A stretch of 49,525 nt of DNA from Caulobacteraceae bacterium (GCA_947476325.1 CANJPZ010000018.1:1-49525); one strand, 5' to 3'. Positions 1 through 8,807 are shown, counted from the first letter of the stretch. The notes: generated by a model from the letters alone, not told the origin. Numbers and translations are program-made.

Positions 1-80
1 ACCTCCGCCGTCCCAACACCCGCCTCCTGCTCGCGCAGGACCGCGATGATCTGCTCCTCGGTAAACCTCGATTTCCTCAT
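1..80 (-). CDS. IS3-family transposase OrfA, N-terminal fragment (runs off the window)
   Basis: Reading inward from an ATG at 80, the minus strand encodes MRKSRFTEEQIIAVLREQE and a few more residues before the window edge. This is the typical start of the helix-turn-helix OrfA protein of IS3-family elements, which binds the terminal repeats. OrfB, the DDE integrase, would follow by programmed frameshift but is not in the window. The gene is partial only because the window ends. There is no sign of decay in the 26 codons that can be seen. Confidence 0.8.
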   Translation of the reverse strand, partial: MRKSRFTEEQIIAVLREQEAGVGTAE

Positions 81-148
81 CCGTCCGTCCCTTCTCTCCA
101 TGGGCCGGACTCTAATTATTTCTGGAGGAGTTTCAGGGGGTCACGTCA
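1..148 (-). mobile_element. Terminal part of an IS3-family insertion sequence (left copy)
   Basis: These 148 bases are the exact reverse complement of the last 148 bases of the window. The element end reads TGACCCCCTGAAAC on the minus strand, followed by a short leader and the first codons of an IS3-type OrfA. The rest of the element lies outside the window. Identity between the two ends stops at base 148. That gives the element boundary to within a few bases, because the flank TGACG is shared by chance or by target choice. Naming the exact IS is not possible from this fragment. Confidence 0.8.
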
Positions 149-515
149 AAGCGCTTCTTATTTGCTTTCAATCGGGGACCTCAATGGCGCCGATAAGCTT
201 ATCCAAAAATGGAGGAACATTGATTACTTTAGTCGTAAATGGGCGTATTTAGAGGCGGCATTTAGACAATTAACGAATGATGAATTCACCGCAAAAATTA
301 TCATTGATAACGACTCTATATTTCACAAATACAAACCGCATATAACAGCTCAAATCTACCCGGCACTTTTAGTGTCCGGGACGGAAAAGGCAGCTGTAGC
401 AGTCTTATCGGCTAATATTTCGCGTTGCCCCGGTCGCATTTTTTCAAAAATAGACCCAAATTTCGCTCTCTTATACAGCGCATTACCGGCCCAAGCACAG
501 TCTATTTCTGCCTGA
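149..515 (+). pseudogene. AT-rich remnant with the 3' end of an unrecognised ORF cut by the IS
   Basis: This stretch is clearly poorer in GC than the rest of the window. One frame is open from inside the IS terminus through to a TGA at 513-515. Its translation after the boundary is about 120 residues and protein-like: charged, with few repeats and a KWRNIDYFSRKW segment. No convincing start codon with a ribosome-binding site is present; the first possible start is a TTG at 162. I read it as the C-terminal part of a gene interrupted by the insertion. I do not recognise the family. It could also be a fortuitous open frame in AT-rich DNA. Confidence 0.35.
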
Positions 516-516
516 G

Positions 517-657
517 CCCGAGCTTAGCCGCTATGGTTACCGGCGGATCACGGCCCTGCTGCGCCGGCCCCAGATCCGGGCGGCCATCGAAGCGGCCCTG
601 GCGGCCCGGGCCCGCGCCGCCCGCATCCGCGCCGACGCGGCGCTGGACGACGCCGGC
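517..657 (+). pseudogene. Possible phage terminase small-subunit scrap
   Basis: In the frame containing base 421, the translation near 530-640 includes ITALLRRPQIRAAIEAALAA followed by an Ala/Arg-rich stretch with RIRAD. This resembles the linker after the helix-turn-helix of phage terminase small subunits, which often read LLxxPxVxxAIxxAxxAR followed by a (T/R)AD motif. There is no start codon, and the frame runs antisense into argF. If real, it is a decayed prophage or island remnant. The alternative is chance coding in GC-rich DNA downstream of argF. The link is weak. Confidence 0.22.
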
Positions 658-659
658 GC

Positions 660-1586
660 TTACGCGCCCGCCAAGCACCACGCGATAACCGCCTTTTGGG
701 CATGCAGGCGGTTTTCCGCTTCGTCCCAGGCCAGCGATTGCGGGCCGTCGAGGACTTCGTCGGTGACTTCCTCGCCGCGGTGGGCGGGGAGGCAGTGCAT
801 GAAGGCGGCGTCTTTGGCCGCCACGGCCATGAGGCGGCTGTTGACCTGATAGGGCTCAAAGGCGGCCAGGCGTTCCTTGTGGTCGGTATCGCCCATGGAG
901 ACCCAGGTGTCGGCGACCACCAGGTCGGCGCCTTCGACGGCGGCGCGAGCATCCGATGTGATGTGGATCTGGCCCTGTTCGGCTTCAGCCCGGGCCACGT
1001 CGAGGCGGTCGGGGGCGTAGGCGTCGGGGCAGGCGATGTTGAGGCGGTAGCCGAACCTGGGCGCGGCGTGGATGAAGCTGGCGCAGACGTTGTTGCCGTC
1101 GCCGACCCAGGCGATGGTGCGTCCGGCCAGCGGGCCGCGATGTTCCTCGAAGGTCATCAGGTCGGCCATGATCTGGCAGGGGTGCGAAGCATCGGTCAGG
1201 CCGTTGATCACCGGGATGGTGGCGGCGGCGGCAAAGGCCTGGACGTCTTCGTGGCGGTTGGCGCGGATCATGACGATGTCGACCATGCGCGAGAGAACCC
1301 GCGCGGTGTCGGCCACCGGCTCGCCCCGGCCCAGTTGCATGTCTCCAGCGCTGGCGATGATGGACGAGCCGCCCAGCTGGCGCATGGCCGCATCGAACGA
1401 AAAGCGGGTGCGGGTGGAGTTCTTCTCGAAGATCATGGCCAGGGTGCGGTCACGGGCCGGGGCGTCGGCGTCGGCGCGGCCTTTGGGCCAGCCGGTGCGG
1501 GCGGCCTTGCGGGCGTGGGCGTCGTCGAGAATGGCGCGCAGGGTGGCGGCGTCGAGCTTGAACAGGTCAACGAAGTGGCGGGTCAT
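660..1586 (-). CDS. argF: Ornithine carbamoyltransferase
   Basis: ArgF transfers the carbamoyl group from carbamoyl phosphate to ornithine to give citrulline, the sixth step of arginine synthesis, in the cytoplasm. The 308-residue protein has the carbamoyl-phosphate site STRTR at 57-61, the HPCQ motif at 135-138 and the ornithine-side HCLPAHRG motif in the C-terminal part. Its length is normal for anabolic OTCases. Its start overlaps the argD stop by 4 bases (ATGA), so the two are translationally coupled in the order argD-argF. Downstream, instead of another core gene, come scraps of mobile DNA and an IS end, so a rearrangement junction lies just after the TAA stop. Confidence 0.95.
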   Translation of the reverse strand: MTRHFVDLFKLDAATLRAILDDAHARKAARTGWPKGRADADAPARDRTLAMIFEKNSTRTRFSFDAAMRQLGGSSIIASAGDMQLGRGEPVADTARVLSRMVDIVMIRANRHEDVQAFAAAATIPVINGLTDASHPCQIMADLMTFEEHRGPLAGRTIAWVGDGNNVCASFIHAAPRFGYRLNIACPDAYAPDRLDVARAEAEQGQIHITSDARAAVEGADLVVADTWVSMGDTDHKERLAAFEPYQVNSRLMAVAAKDAAFMHCLPAHRGEEVTDEVLDGPQSLAWDEAENRLHAQKAVIAWCLAGA

Positions 1587-2788
1587 GACGCCGCCGCCGT
1601 CCGCGCCCGCAGGCAGGTCGCCTCGAAGCGGGTGATGAGTTCGCGGGCTTCGCCCAGGGTCAGGTTCAGGGGCGGCAGCAGGCGCACGCAGTTGTCGCCG
1701 CCGCCGGCGATGAGCAGGTGCTCGTCGCGGGCCATCTGCATGAACTCGCGGTTGTTCGGCTTGATCTTGACGCCGATCAGCAGGCCCTTGCCGCGGATGT
1801 CGTCGATGACGTCGGGGTAACGGTCGCGCAGGCCCGACAGCTGCTGGGTGAGGTACCCGGCCACGGATTTGACGTGGTCGAGCAGGGCCGGATCGTTCAG
1901 CTGGTCGAAGGCCGCGCAGCCCACGGCCATGGCCAGCGGGTTTCCGCCATAGGTCGAGCCGTGGGTTCCGAACACCATGCCGCTGGCCGCCTCACGCGTC
2001 GCCAGGCACGCGCCGACGGGAAAGCCGCCGCCAAGCGCCTTGGCCACGCACATGATGTCGGGCTCGGCGCCCGGGGCCCATTCATAGGCGAACAGCTTGC
2101 CGGTCCGCCCCAGACCGCACTGGATTTCGTCGTAGATCAGCAGCGCGCCGGCTGCGTCGCACAAGGCCCGCATCTCGCGCAGCTGGGTCTCGCTCAGCAC
2201 CCGGGCGCCGCCTTCGCCCTGAACCGGCTCGATGATCACCGCGCAGCTGGTCGGGCCAAGGGCGGCCTTGAGCGCTTCCATGTCGCCGAACGGCAGCTGG
2301 ATGTAGCCGGGCAGGCGCGGGCCGAAGCCCTCGAGATAGGACGGATTGCCCGAGGCGTTGACGGCCGCGTAGGTGCGGCCGTGGAAGGAGCCGTCAAAGC
2401 CGATGATGTCGATGCGCTCCGGCTGGCCCTTGGCGGCGAAATATTTGCGGGCGGTCTTGAGAGCGCACTCGACCGCCTCGGTCCCCGAGTTGGTGAAGAA
2501 CACCACGTCGGCGAAGGTGGCGCTGGTCAGGCGGTCGGCAAGGGCTTCCTGTTCGGGAATCTTGAAGATGTTGGAGACGTGCCACAGCTTGTCAGCCTGC
2601 GCTTTCAGGGCCGCGACCAGCACCGGATTTGCGTGACCCAGCGCATTGACCGCGATGCCGGCGACGGCATCGAGATATCGCTCGCCGCCCGTCGAGATCA
2701 GCCATGCGCCTTCGCCGCGCTCGAACGCCAGGTTCGCGCGGGAATAGACGCCCATGAGATGGGATTGATCGGACGGGGCTGAAGGCAT
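1583..2788 (-). CDS. argD: Acetylornithine aminotransferase
   Basis: This PLP enzyme converts N-acetylglutamate semialdehyde and glutamate to N-acetylornithine, and may also act on succinyldiaminopimelate precursors. The 401-residue product is a class-III aminotransferase. It has a cofactor-binding NSGTEAVE segment, the GSFHGRT motif, an [14 protein letters not shown] segment with the cofactor Asp, and the Schiff-base Lys in the KALGGGFP motif. The ATG at 2788 is used here. An internal ATG at 2755 (MGVYSR) is a plausible alternative that would fit many homologues. The gene is first in the argD-argF pair. A hairpin at 2811-2828 separates it from the upstream lipoprotein gene. Confidence 0.94.
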   Translation of the reverse strand: MPSAPSDQSHLMGVYSRANLAFERGEGAWLISTGGERYLDAVAGIAVNALGHANPVLVAALKAQADKLWHVSNIFKIPEQEALADRLTSATFADVVFFTNSGTEAVECALKTARKYFAAKGQPERIDIIGFDGSFHGRTYAAVNASGNPSYLEGFGPRLPGYIQLPFGDMEALKAALGPTSCAVIIEPVQGEGGARVLSETQLREMRALCDAAGALLIYDEIQCGLGRTGKLFAYEWAPGAEPDIMCVAKALGGGFPVGACLATREAASGMVFGTHGSTYGGNPLAMAVGCAAFDQLNDPALLDHVKSVAGYLTQQLSGLRDRYPDVIDDIRGKGLLIGVKIKPNNREFMQMARDEHLLIAGGGDNCVRLLPPLNLTLGEARELITRFEATCLRARTAAAS

Positions 2789-2810
2789 GACGCGCCTCCC
2801 AAAAGTGAAA

Positions 2811-2828
2811 GCCCCGCAGATGCGGGGC
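2811..2828 (-). terminator. Intrinsic terminator-like hairpin after the lipoprotein gene
   Basis: The arms GCCCCGCA and TGCGGGGC form a perfect 8-bp stem with a 2-base loop. On the minus strand it is followed by TTTCACTTTT. It lies between the lipoprotein gene (2897-3730) and argD, both on the minus strand, so it probably ends the lipoprotein transcript and keeps arg expression separate. Confidence 0.6.
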
Positions 2829-2896
2829 CGGGGAAGCGTCGCTTTGTCGTGAAATCGCCCTGAAAAGTCAATCCCCGCCTTCGCAAGGACAGCTGG

Positions 2897-3730
2897 TCAG
2901 CGGACGGCGTCGGGCATGCCCAGGCCCAGGGCCTGGCCGGGGCGGCTGGTCGCGCCAACCGGGGCGACAGGCTCGGGCTGGATTACCGGCGGCAAGGGGG
3001 TAGCGGACTGGCTCTCGATGGAAATCCCGCCGGCGCGGCGCAGCTCCTGCACGCGGCCGGCCATCTGTTCGTTGGCGGCGGCGGCGGCGGCGGCGCGGGC
3101 GGTCTTGGGCCCCAGGATGGTCTGCAGGGCGACCTCTTCGAAGGACAGACCGCCGTCGGGCAGCAGGGTGGGAACTTCCCAGCCGTCGGCGCCCTGGTTG
3201 ACCACGGCGTGGACCTTGATGGGGGCGATCTCCTTTGCGGCGGCTACCAGCTTGCCCGGGTCGGTCAGCTGGGGCTCTACGGTGAGCACGACCTCGCAGC
3301 CCTTGATCGCCATGGCGGCGGCGGTACTGCAGTCGACGACGGGCTTGTCATCGCCCAGATTGACGGCGAACCAGTCCTGATCCGGCGCGGCCAGCAACAG
3401 GCGCCCGGCGTCGGACAGGGTGAAGACCGGGCGGACGTTAAACTGCACGCCCGACAGGGAAATCCAGGCCCTGTTCAGGAACCACCAGCCGATCGGCTCC
3501 GGCTCTGCGGTGGTGGGAACGACCAGCGTATCCCAGCCGACCTGGGCCTTTTCATCGGCCGCGCGCAGGGCCGCGTAGATCGCATCACCCGGCGCGTTGA
3601 GTTGTTCGCCGACGGCCAGGACAACGGCGTCATAGGCGGTGGCGTCGACGGTGTTGGGATCCTTGCGCTTGCAGGCCGGCACGGTGAGCGCGATCGCCGC
3701 CATCACCGCTAGGGCCGTCCATCCGCGCAT
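2897..3730 (-). CDS. Unrecognised lipoprotein
   Basis: The 277-residue product begins with a short signal peptide ending in a lipobox, VPAC, with Cys at residue 20. It should therefore be lipidated and anchored in the envelope. The mature part carries two further Cys residues (near VDCST and KGCEV), which could form a disulfide, and ends in a Pro/Ala-rich tail. I do not recognise a domain family. It lies 12 bases downstream of the ABC-2 permease gene on the same strand, which suggests co-transcription. No function is inferred. Confidence 0.7.
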   Translation of the reverse strand: MRGWTALAVMAAIALTVPACKRKDPNTVDATAYDAVVLAVGEQLNAPGDAIYAALRAADEKAQVGWDTLVVPTTAEPEPIGWWFLNRAWISLSGVQFNVRPVFTLSDAGRLLLAAPDQDWFAVNLGDDKPVVDCSTAAAMAIKGCEVVLTVEPQLTDPGKLVAAAKEIAPIKVHAVVNQGADGWEVPTLLPDGGLSFEEVALQTILGPKTARAAAAAAANEQMAGRVQELRRAGGISIESQSATPLPPVIQPEPVAPVGATSRPGQALGLGMPDAVR

Positions 3731-3742
3731 GATCGCCAGTTC

Positions 3743-4543
3743 CTAGCTCTTGAGCCTGTAGCCGGTATGGAACAGCGCCCAGCAGGCTATGGCAAGCACC
3801 ACATTGATGACGCCCACCAGGATCACGCCCACGGTCAGGGATCCGTCAGCAAAGCCGATGAAGCCGTAGCGGAAGCCGTCGATCATGTAGAAGAACGGGT
3901 TGTAGTGCGAGACGGTGCGGAACGGCTCGGGCAGGCGATCGACGAGATAGAAGGTGCCCGACAGGAAGGTCATGGGCATGACGATGAAATTGCTGACCGC
4001 GGCTAGGTGATCGAACTTTTCGCTCCACAGACCGGCGAAGATGCCGGCCAGACCCAGCATCAGGGCCGCGCCGAAGCCGAAATAGGCCACCGCCCAGATA
4101 TGCTGCAGGTGAAAGCGGGTGAAGAACCAGACCGAGATGGCGGTCACCAGGCCGACGAAGACGCCGCGGGTCATGGCCCCTGCGGCGAAACCGGCGGCCA
4201 GTTCTATGGGTGAAAGGGGCGGGGTCAGAAAGTCCGGCGTCAGGCCCATCATCTTGGCCTGCAGGATCGACGAGGACGAATTGGCAAAGGCGTTGTTCAG
4301 GATCGACATCATGATCAGGCCGGGGCCGATGAATTCTGCAAAGGTTACGCCCTCGGCGCCCGATCGCGTGCCGCCTACCGCGACCACGAAGATCAGCATG
4401 TAGAGCAGGCTGGTCATGACCGGGGCCAGGACGGTCTGCATGCCGACCTTCCAGAACCGCTTTACCTCGCGAAGGTAGAGGGTGCGAAAGCCGATCCAGT
4501 TTACGCCGCCATAGCGGCGCGGGACGAGAGTGGTCTGGGTCAT
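3743..4543 (-). CDS. ABC-2 type transporter permease (YadH/NodJ-like), without an adjacent ATPase
   Basis: This is the membrane subunit of an exporter of the ABC-2 class, whose members move polysaccharides, lipids or drugs. I place the start at the ATG at 4543 (MTQTTLVPRRYGG), giving 266 residues. The longer open frame to 4705 crosses GC-rich hairpin DNA and adds a peptide that does not look like protein. About six hydrophobic segments are visible. The first follows a conserved amphipathic LYLREVKRFWK segment, and a MTFLSGTFYLVDRLPEPF motif typical of the family is present. Its partner ATPase would normally be next door, but gcrA is there instead, so it must use an ATPase encoded elsewhere. 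The lipoprotein gene follows 12 bases downstream. Confidence 0.85.
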   Translation of the reverse strand: MTQTTLVPRRYGGVNWIGFRTLYLREVKRFWKVGMQTVLAPVMTSLLYMLIFVVAVGGTRSGAEGVTFAEFIGPGLIMMSILNNAFANSSSSILQAKMMGLTPDFLTPPLSPIELAAGFAAGAMTRGVFVGLVTAISVWFFTRFHLQHIWAVAYFGFGAALMLGLAGIFAGLWSEKFDHLAAVSNFIVMPMTFLSGTFYLVDRLPEPFRTVSHYNPFFYMIDGFRYGFIGFADGSLTVGVILVGVINVVLAIACWALFHTGYRLKS

Positions 4544-4622
4544 GACGCCCTGAAATGCGCCCTGCGGCGGGCGCGCGCAAGGCCCCCTCCACCGGTCTTC
4601 GCAAGGGCTTCGGCCGGTCCCC

Positions 4623-4648
4623 CTCCCCCACGCGAAGGCGCGGGGGAG
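4623..4648. repeat. GC-rich intergenic hairpin
   Basis: The arms CTCCCCC and GGGGGAG enclose a second short stem, CGC and GCG, with a GAAG loop. The bases just before it (4575-4622) contain another imperfect dyad around CTTCGCAAGGGCTTCGG. It looks like one of the dispersed intergenic hairpins of high-GC alphaproteobacterial chromosomes. It could shape the divergent transcripts of the permease and gcrA, but no T run follows on either strand. Confidence 0.4.
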
Positions 4649-4665
4649 AACTCTCACAATATCTG

Positions 4666-4670
4666 GATTC
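4666..4670. promoter_or_regulatory. GANTC methylation site in the gcrA upstream region
   Basis: GATTC occurs 119 bases before the gcrA start. In Caulobacter, CcrM methylates GANTC and GcrA acts at methylated GANTC promoters; the gcrA promoter itself is known to be methylation-sensitive. Only one such site is visible here between the upstream hairpin and gcrA. I saw no clear CtrA (TTAA-N7-TTAA) or DnaA box. Confidence 0.35.
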
Positions 4671-4788
4671 TGTGGACGGAATGCATGGCGCCTATTGTGG
4701 CTCATGACGTTTGAGTTACGATATGTTGTGGCGGGTTGCTGTGCAGCGGACCTGGGGACACAACATCTAGGGGCTCTGGAGACGGAAC

Positions 4789-5283
4789 ATGGGCTGGACC
4801 GACGAACGGGTAGAATTGCTTAAAAAGCTCTGGCTCGATGGTCTTTCGGCCAGCCAGATCGCCAAGCAGCTGGGTGGGGTGACCCGCAACGCCGTGATCG
4901 GCAAGGTTCACCGGCTGGGCCTGTCGGGCCGCGCCACGCCGAGCCAGCCGGCCCGGGTCGCCTTCAAGGCCCCCCGCCCTGCCCGGCCCGCGGCGCCGGC
5001 CGCCCCGCGTCGGATGGAGGCCCGCGAAGTGGTCCGCGCCGAGCCCCGGCCCATCGTCTATGACGAGCAGCCCGGATCGGCCACGGTGCTGACCCTGGGC
5101 GCCCACATGTGCAAATGGCCGATCGGCGATCCGTCGGCCGACAGCTTTACCTTCTGCGGCAAGCGGACGGACGGGGACATCCCCTATTGCCAGCACCACG
5201 CCCAGGTCGCCTATCAGCCGGCCCAGTCGCGCAAACGCAGCGGCGCCAACGACCTGGCCCGCAGCCTGCGGCGGTATATCTAG
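4789..5283 (+). CDS. gcrA: Cell-cycle regulator GcrA
   Basis: GcrA is an alphaproteobacterial sigma-70 cofactor that activates promoters bearing CcrM-methylated GANTC sites and drives S-phase genes. The 164-residue product starts MGWTDERVELLKKLW. An N-terminal helix-turn-helix-like region (about 1-45) contains SASQIAKQLGGVTRNAVIGK. A Pro/Ala-rich linker (about 50-85) follows, then a conserved C-terminal domain with CKWPIGDP, FCG and PYCQHH, the part that contacts RNA polymerase in the family. The cysteines and histidines there could bind metal; that is inference. It converges on the acyl-CoA dehydrogenase gene: the two stop codons interlock in CTAG with no terminator between them. Confidence 0.96.
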   Translation: MGWTDERVELLKKLWLDGLSASQIAKQLGGVTRNAVIGKVHRLGLSGRATPSQPARVAFKAPRPARPAAPAAPRRMEAREVVRAEPRPIVYDEQPGSATVLTLGAHMCKWPIGDPSADSFTFCGKRTDGDIPYCQHHAQVAYQPAQSRKRSGANDLARSLRRYI

Positions 5284-6515
5284 AGCATATCCCCGCCGGC
5301 CGCGCCGGCGGTAGTGCCCGTGGCCTTGAAGGCCTTTATGACGTTGCGGCCAGTGGTCCAGCGGTGGACCTCGTCGGGGCCGTCGACCAGACGCTGCGAG
5401 CGGATGTGGGTGTACCACATGGCCAGCGGCGTATCGCGGCTGTAGCCCAGCGCGCCATGCAACTGGATGGCGGTGTCGACCACCTTGTGGACCATGTTGG
5501 CCAGATAGACCTTGGCGATGCCGTTTTCTTGACGAAGGTCCAGGCCGTTTTCCGCCTTGTAGGCGATGTGCAGCAGCATGAGCCGGGCGATGTAGAGCTG
5601 GGTGGCGCATTCGGCGAGCATGAACTGGACGGCCTGACGCTCGTCCAGCGGCTTGCCGAAGGTGGTGCGGCTGGTCACATGGGCGGTGGCCATGTCGAGC
5701 GCCCGCTGGGCCATGGAGACATTGTGCATGCCGTGGCGAAGCCGCCCGTAGGCCAGGCGGTGCTGGCCCATGTTAAAGCCCTCGCCCTCGCCGCCCAGCA
5801 GATTGTCGGCGGGGACTTCCAGGTCCCTTATCTCGATCTCGGAATGGCCGCCGCCGAGGATGTGGGTCAGCGGGCCCTCGATGGCCATGGTCGCGATATC
5901 GCGCTTGATGTTGTAGCCGGGGTTGGGCAGCTCGACGAGGAAGGTCGAGAACTGCTTGTGACGTGGGGCGTCGGGATTGGTCTTGGCCATCACCAGGGCG
6001 ATATCGGCGACGGATGCCGCCGATGAGAACCACTTCTCGCCGTTCAGCACCCAGGCGTCGTTGCCTTTGCGTATCGCTTTGGTCTGCATGCCGGTGGCGT
6101 CGGCGCCGGCGGCCTTTTCGGTCATCGAATAGCAGATGCGCTTTTCGCCGTTGAGCAGGGGCTTGAGGAACTTTTCCTTCTGATAGTCGGTGCCGTGCTC
6201 GAGCAGGGTGAGCATGGTCGCATCATCCGGGCCTTGCGTATTCATCGACAGGGCGCCGAGATAGCTCTCGCCCAGCTCCATCTGGACCAGCGCGTTGGCG
6301 AGCGGGCCAAGGCCCATGCCCCCGTGCTCCTTCGGGATGAACGGACACCACAGACCCCGGGCGCGGGCCTTGGTGCGCAGTTCGCCCAGGATGGTCTTGT
6401 AATCCTCGCCGGCCAGCAGGCGCTTTTCGGCCGGCATGCATTCGTCATGCACCCACTGGCGAACCTGCTCACGGACAGCCTTGGCCGCAGCCGGAATTTC
6501 GAAATCGATCGCCAT
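5280..6515 (-). CDS. Acyl-CoA dehydrogenase family protein
   Basis: This FAD enzyme should oxidise an acyl-CoA to the enoyl-CoA and pass electrons to electron-transfer flavoprotein. The 411-residue product has the N-terminal helical domain with GGMGLGPLA, the central beta domain with CYSMTEKAAGAD and NGEKWFSS, and the C-terminal helical domain containing LHGALGYSRDTPLA and VDGPDEVHRW. The last motif, with a Glu shortly before the end, resembles the ACAD10/11-like and long-chain branches more than short-chain enzymes. It stands alone on the minus strand. The substrate is not decidable from the sequence, but several other acyl-CoA genes lie in this window. Confidence 0.9.
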   Translation of the reverse strand: MAIDFEIPAAAKAVREQVRQWVHDECMPAEKRLLAGEDYKTILGELRTKARARGLWCPFIPKEHGGMGLGPLANALVQMELGESYLGALSMNTQGPDDATMLTLLEHGTDYQKEKFLKPLLNGEKRICYSMTEKAAGADATGMQTKAIRKGNDAWVLNGEKWFSSAASVADIALVMAKTNPDAPRHKQFSTFLVELPNPGYNIKRDIATMAIEGPLTHILGGGHSEIEIRDLEVPADNLLGGEGEGFNMGQHRLAYGRLRHGMHNVSMAQRALDMATAHVTSRTTFGKPLDERQAVQFMLAECATQLYIARLMLLHIAYKAENGLDLRQENGIAKVYLANMVHKVVDTAIQLHGALGYSRDTPLAMWYTHIRSQRLVDGPDEVHRWTTGRNVIKAFKATGTTAGAAGGDML

Positions 6516-6601
6516 GGGAGCCCTCGCTGTCCAGTTGGAAGGAAAGGCTGTAGCGGCTCAAGGCGCGCCTGTCAGCCTTCTGCGCCTTCGAGCGAGGGGC
6601 G

Positions 6602-7294
6602 CTAGCTTTCGAGGTCCAGCGAATAGCCTGCCGAGCGGACCGTGCGCACCGGGTCGGGTTGGCCGCCCTGCATCAGGGCCTTGCGCAGGCGCCCGACGTG
6701 GACGTCGACGGTGCGGGCCTCGACATAGATGTCGGCGCCCCACACCGAGTCCAGAAGCTGTTCGCGGGAGAACACCCGGCGCGGGTTCTGCATCAGATGG
6801 TCGAGCAAGCGAAACTCGGTGGGGCCCAGGTGGATCTCGTAGTCGGCGCGGCGCACGCGGTGGGCGACACGGTCCAGGGTGATGTCGCCGTGCACGACCA
6901 TGTCTTCGGCCAGACCGGGGCGAACCCGGCGCAGCACCGCGCGCACGCGGGCGGCCAGTTCGGTCATGGAGATCGGCTTGACCAGATAGTCGTCGGCGCC
7001 AGTGTCCAGGCCGCGGATGCGGTCGGTTTCCTCGGCCCGGGCGGTGAGGATGATGATCGGCGTGTTGCGGGTCTTGCGATTGGCGCGCAGGCGGCGGCAG
7101 ACCTCGATACCCGACAGCTTGGGCAGCATCCAGTCGAGGATGACCAGATCGGGCGATTCCTCGTCGGCCAGCAGCATGGCCTCCTCGCCGTCGGCGGCGC
7201 GGATGGTTTTGTAGCCTTCGCGGTCGAGGTTGTACTGGAGGAGCTGGGCCAGGGCCTCTTCGTCCTCGACGATCAGGATGCGGGGTTCAGCCAT
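6602..7294 (-). CDS. phoB: Phosphate regulon response regulator PhoB
   Basis: PhoB, once phosphorylated by PhoR under phosphate limitation, binds Pho boxes and recruits sigma-70 polymerase. The 230-residue protein has a receiver domain with acidic pocket E10-D11-E12, phospho-acceptor D54 (VILDWMLPKLSG), Thr in LTARAEE and Lys in VKP. An OmpR-type winged helix follows, with the recognition-helix region EARTVDVHVGRLRKAL. It is the last gene of the phoR-pstB-phoU-phoB cluster. Its ATG overlaps the phoU stop (TGATG), so translation is coupled. Confidence 0.95.
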   Translation of the reverse strand: MAEPRILIVEDEEALAQLLQYNLDREGYKTIRAADGEEAMLLADEESPDLVILDWMLPKLSGIEVCRRLRANRKTRNTPIIILTARAEETDRIRGLDTGADDYLVKPISMTELAARVRAVLRRVRPGLAEDMVVHGDITLDRVAHRVRRADYEIHLGPTEFRLLDHLMQNPRRVFSREQLLDSVWGADIYVEARTVDVHVGRLRKALMQGGQPDPVRTVRSAGYSLDLES

Positions 7295-7980
7295 CAGAGG
7301 GGCGCTCCCTTGGGACGGGGCGCTGTCAGGGGCATGCCGGTCAGTTCGTAATGGATGACCTCGGCAATGTTGGTGGCGTGATCGCCGATCCGCTCGAGGT
7401 TCTTGGCAACGAAAAGCAGGTGGGCGCAGGCGGTGATCATGCGCGGATCACCCATCATGTAGGTCAGGAGTTCCCGGAACAGGCTGTTGTAGTGCTCGTC
7501 GACCTCGTGGTCCGAGGACCAGACGCTGATCGCGCACTCGACGTCGTTGGAGGTATAGGCGTCGAGCACCTCGCGCAGGCGGGCGTTGACCAGCTTGCCC
7601 ATGCGCTCGATGGGGCCGGTCAGCGGGGTCAGGGGCTCGATCTCGGTCAGTTGCAGGGCGCGCTTGGCGATGGATTTGGCCAGGTCGCCGCAGCGTTCCA
7701 GATTTCCGGCGATCTTGATGGCCGACAGGGTGCGACGCAGGTCGTTGGCCATGGGCTGGCGAAGGGCAATCAGGCGAGTGCAGCGCTGGTCGATGTCGAT
7801 TTCCATGGCGTCCAGGCGCTCGTCGCGGGCGACAATGGCTTCAGCCAGAGCGACGTCCCGTTTGGCCACCGCTTCAACGCAGGCCGCGACCTGGGCTTCG
7901 GCCAGACCGCCCATGCGGGCAACCTCGGCGGCCAGTTGAGTCAGTTCTTCATCATAGGATTTGACGATGTGCTCGTTCAT
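7294..7980 (-). CDS. phoU: Phosphate signalling protein PhoU
   Basis: PhoU relays the state of the Pst transporter to PhoR and represses the regulon when phosphate is plentiful. The start is the ATG at 7980 (MNEHIVKSYDEELTQL), giving 228 residues; an open frame extends further upstream but there it runs antisense-like through pstB. Two three-helix PhoU repeats are visible. Each has the metal-binding-type signature of the family: RCGDLAKSIAKRA near residue 95 and NLERIGDHATNIAE near residue 195. It lies 11 bases after pstB and overlaps phoB. Confidence 0.95.
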   Translation of the reverse strand: MNEHIVKSYDEELTQLAAEVARMGGLAEAQVAACVEAVAKRDVALAEAIVARDERLDAMEIDIDQRCTRLIALRQPMANDLRRTLSAIKIAGNLERCGDLAKSIAKRALQLTEIEPLTPLTGPIERMGKLVNARLREVLDAYTSNDVECAISVWSSDHEVDEHYNSLFRELLTYMMGDPRMITACAHLLFVAKNLERIGDHATNIAEVIHYELTGMPLTAPRPKGAPL

Positions 7981-7991
7981 GGCGGGCTCTC

Positions 7992-8807
7992 CTAGCCGGA
8001 CCGGCCGGTGATGTAGTCTTGCGTGCGCGGGTCGGTTGGATTGGTGAACATGGCCTCGGTCGTGCCGCTCTCGACCAGTTTGCCGAGGTGGAAGAAGGCG
8101 GTGCGCTGGGAGACCCGCGCGGCCTGGGCCATGGAGTGGGTGACGATGACGATGCAGTACTGGCGGCGAAGCTCGTCGATCAGTTCCTCGACCCGGGCGG
8201 TGGCGATCGGATCCAGCGCCGAACAGGGCTCGTCCATCAGGATCACTTCGGGATCGACGGCGATGGCGCGGGCGATGACCAGGCGCTGCTGCTGACCGCC
8301 TGAAAGACCCGTGCCGGCCGAATGCAGGCGGTCGTGAACCTCGGCCCACAGACCGGCCTTTTTCAGGGCGGCCTCGACCCGATCGGCCAGCTCTTTCTTG
8401 CTGGAGGTCATGCCGTGAATGCGGGGGCCGTAGGCGACGTTTTCGAAAATCGTTTTCGGAAACGGATTGGGCTTTTGGAAAACCATGCCGACACGGCTGC
8501 GCAGCAGAACCGGATCGACGTCGCGGGCGTTGACGTCCTGGCCGTCGATCTCGACCCGGCCCTCCACCCGCGCACCAACAATGGTGTCGTTCATGCGGTT
8601 GATGCAGCGCAAAAAGGTCGACTTGCCGCAGCCCGACGGGCCGATCAGGGCGGTTACCGCGCGGTCGAGCATGTTGAGCGAGACGTCGAACAGCGCCTGT
8701 TTCTCGCCGTAGAAGACGTTGACGCCTTCGGCCTTCACCTTCACCGGGGCGTTGTCGGGAATTGCGTCCGCATGCGCCAGGGTGACACGGCTCGTGGTCA
8801 TATTCAT
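7992..8807 (-). CDS. pstB: Phosphate ABC transporter ATP-binding protein PstB
   Basis: PstB powers the high-affinity phosphate importer PstSCAB and is part of the signalling complex with PhoU and PhoR. I choose the ATG at 8807 ([15 protein letters not shown], 271 residues) because GAGCGAGA precedes it. The longer frames to 8843 and 8876 lack a ribosome site. Walker A is GPSGCGKST at 56-64. The ABC signature LSGGQQQR, Walker [14 protein letters not shown] and switch His in VTHSM are all intact. Oddly, the permease genes pstC and pstA that precede pstB in relatives are missing. Only a Pho-box array separates pstB from phoR. Confidence 0.95.
   Translation of the reverse strand: MNMTTSRVTLAHADAIPDNAPVKVKAEGVNVFYGEKQALFDVSLNMLDRAVTALIGPSGCGKSTFLRCINRMNDTIVGARVEGRVEIDGQDVNARDVDPVLLRSRVGMVFQKPNPFPKTIFENVAYGPRIHGMTSSKKELADRVEAALKKAGLWAEVHDRLHSAGTGLSGGQQQRLVIARAIAVDPEVILMDEPCSALDPIATARVEELIDELRRQYCIVIVTHSMAQAARVSQRTAFFHLGKLVESGTTEAMFTNPTDPRTQDYITGRSG

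Noticed and set aside
696-1820. A long plus-strand open frame antisense to argF and argD.
   Set aside because: It mirrors the GC-rich codon structure of the minus-strand genes, which have all expected motifs; similar shadows occur opposite most genes here.
4544-4705. N-terminal extension of the ABC-2 permease to 4705.
   Set aside because: The extension passes through hairpin-rich intergenic DNA and gives an Arg/Pro-rich peptide unlike family members; the ATG at 4543 fits homologues.
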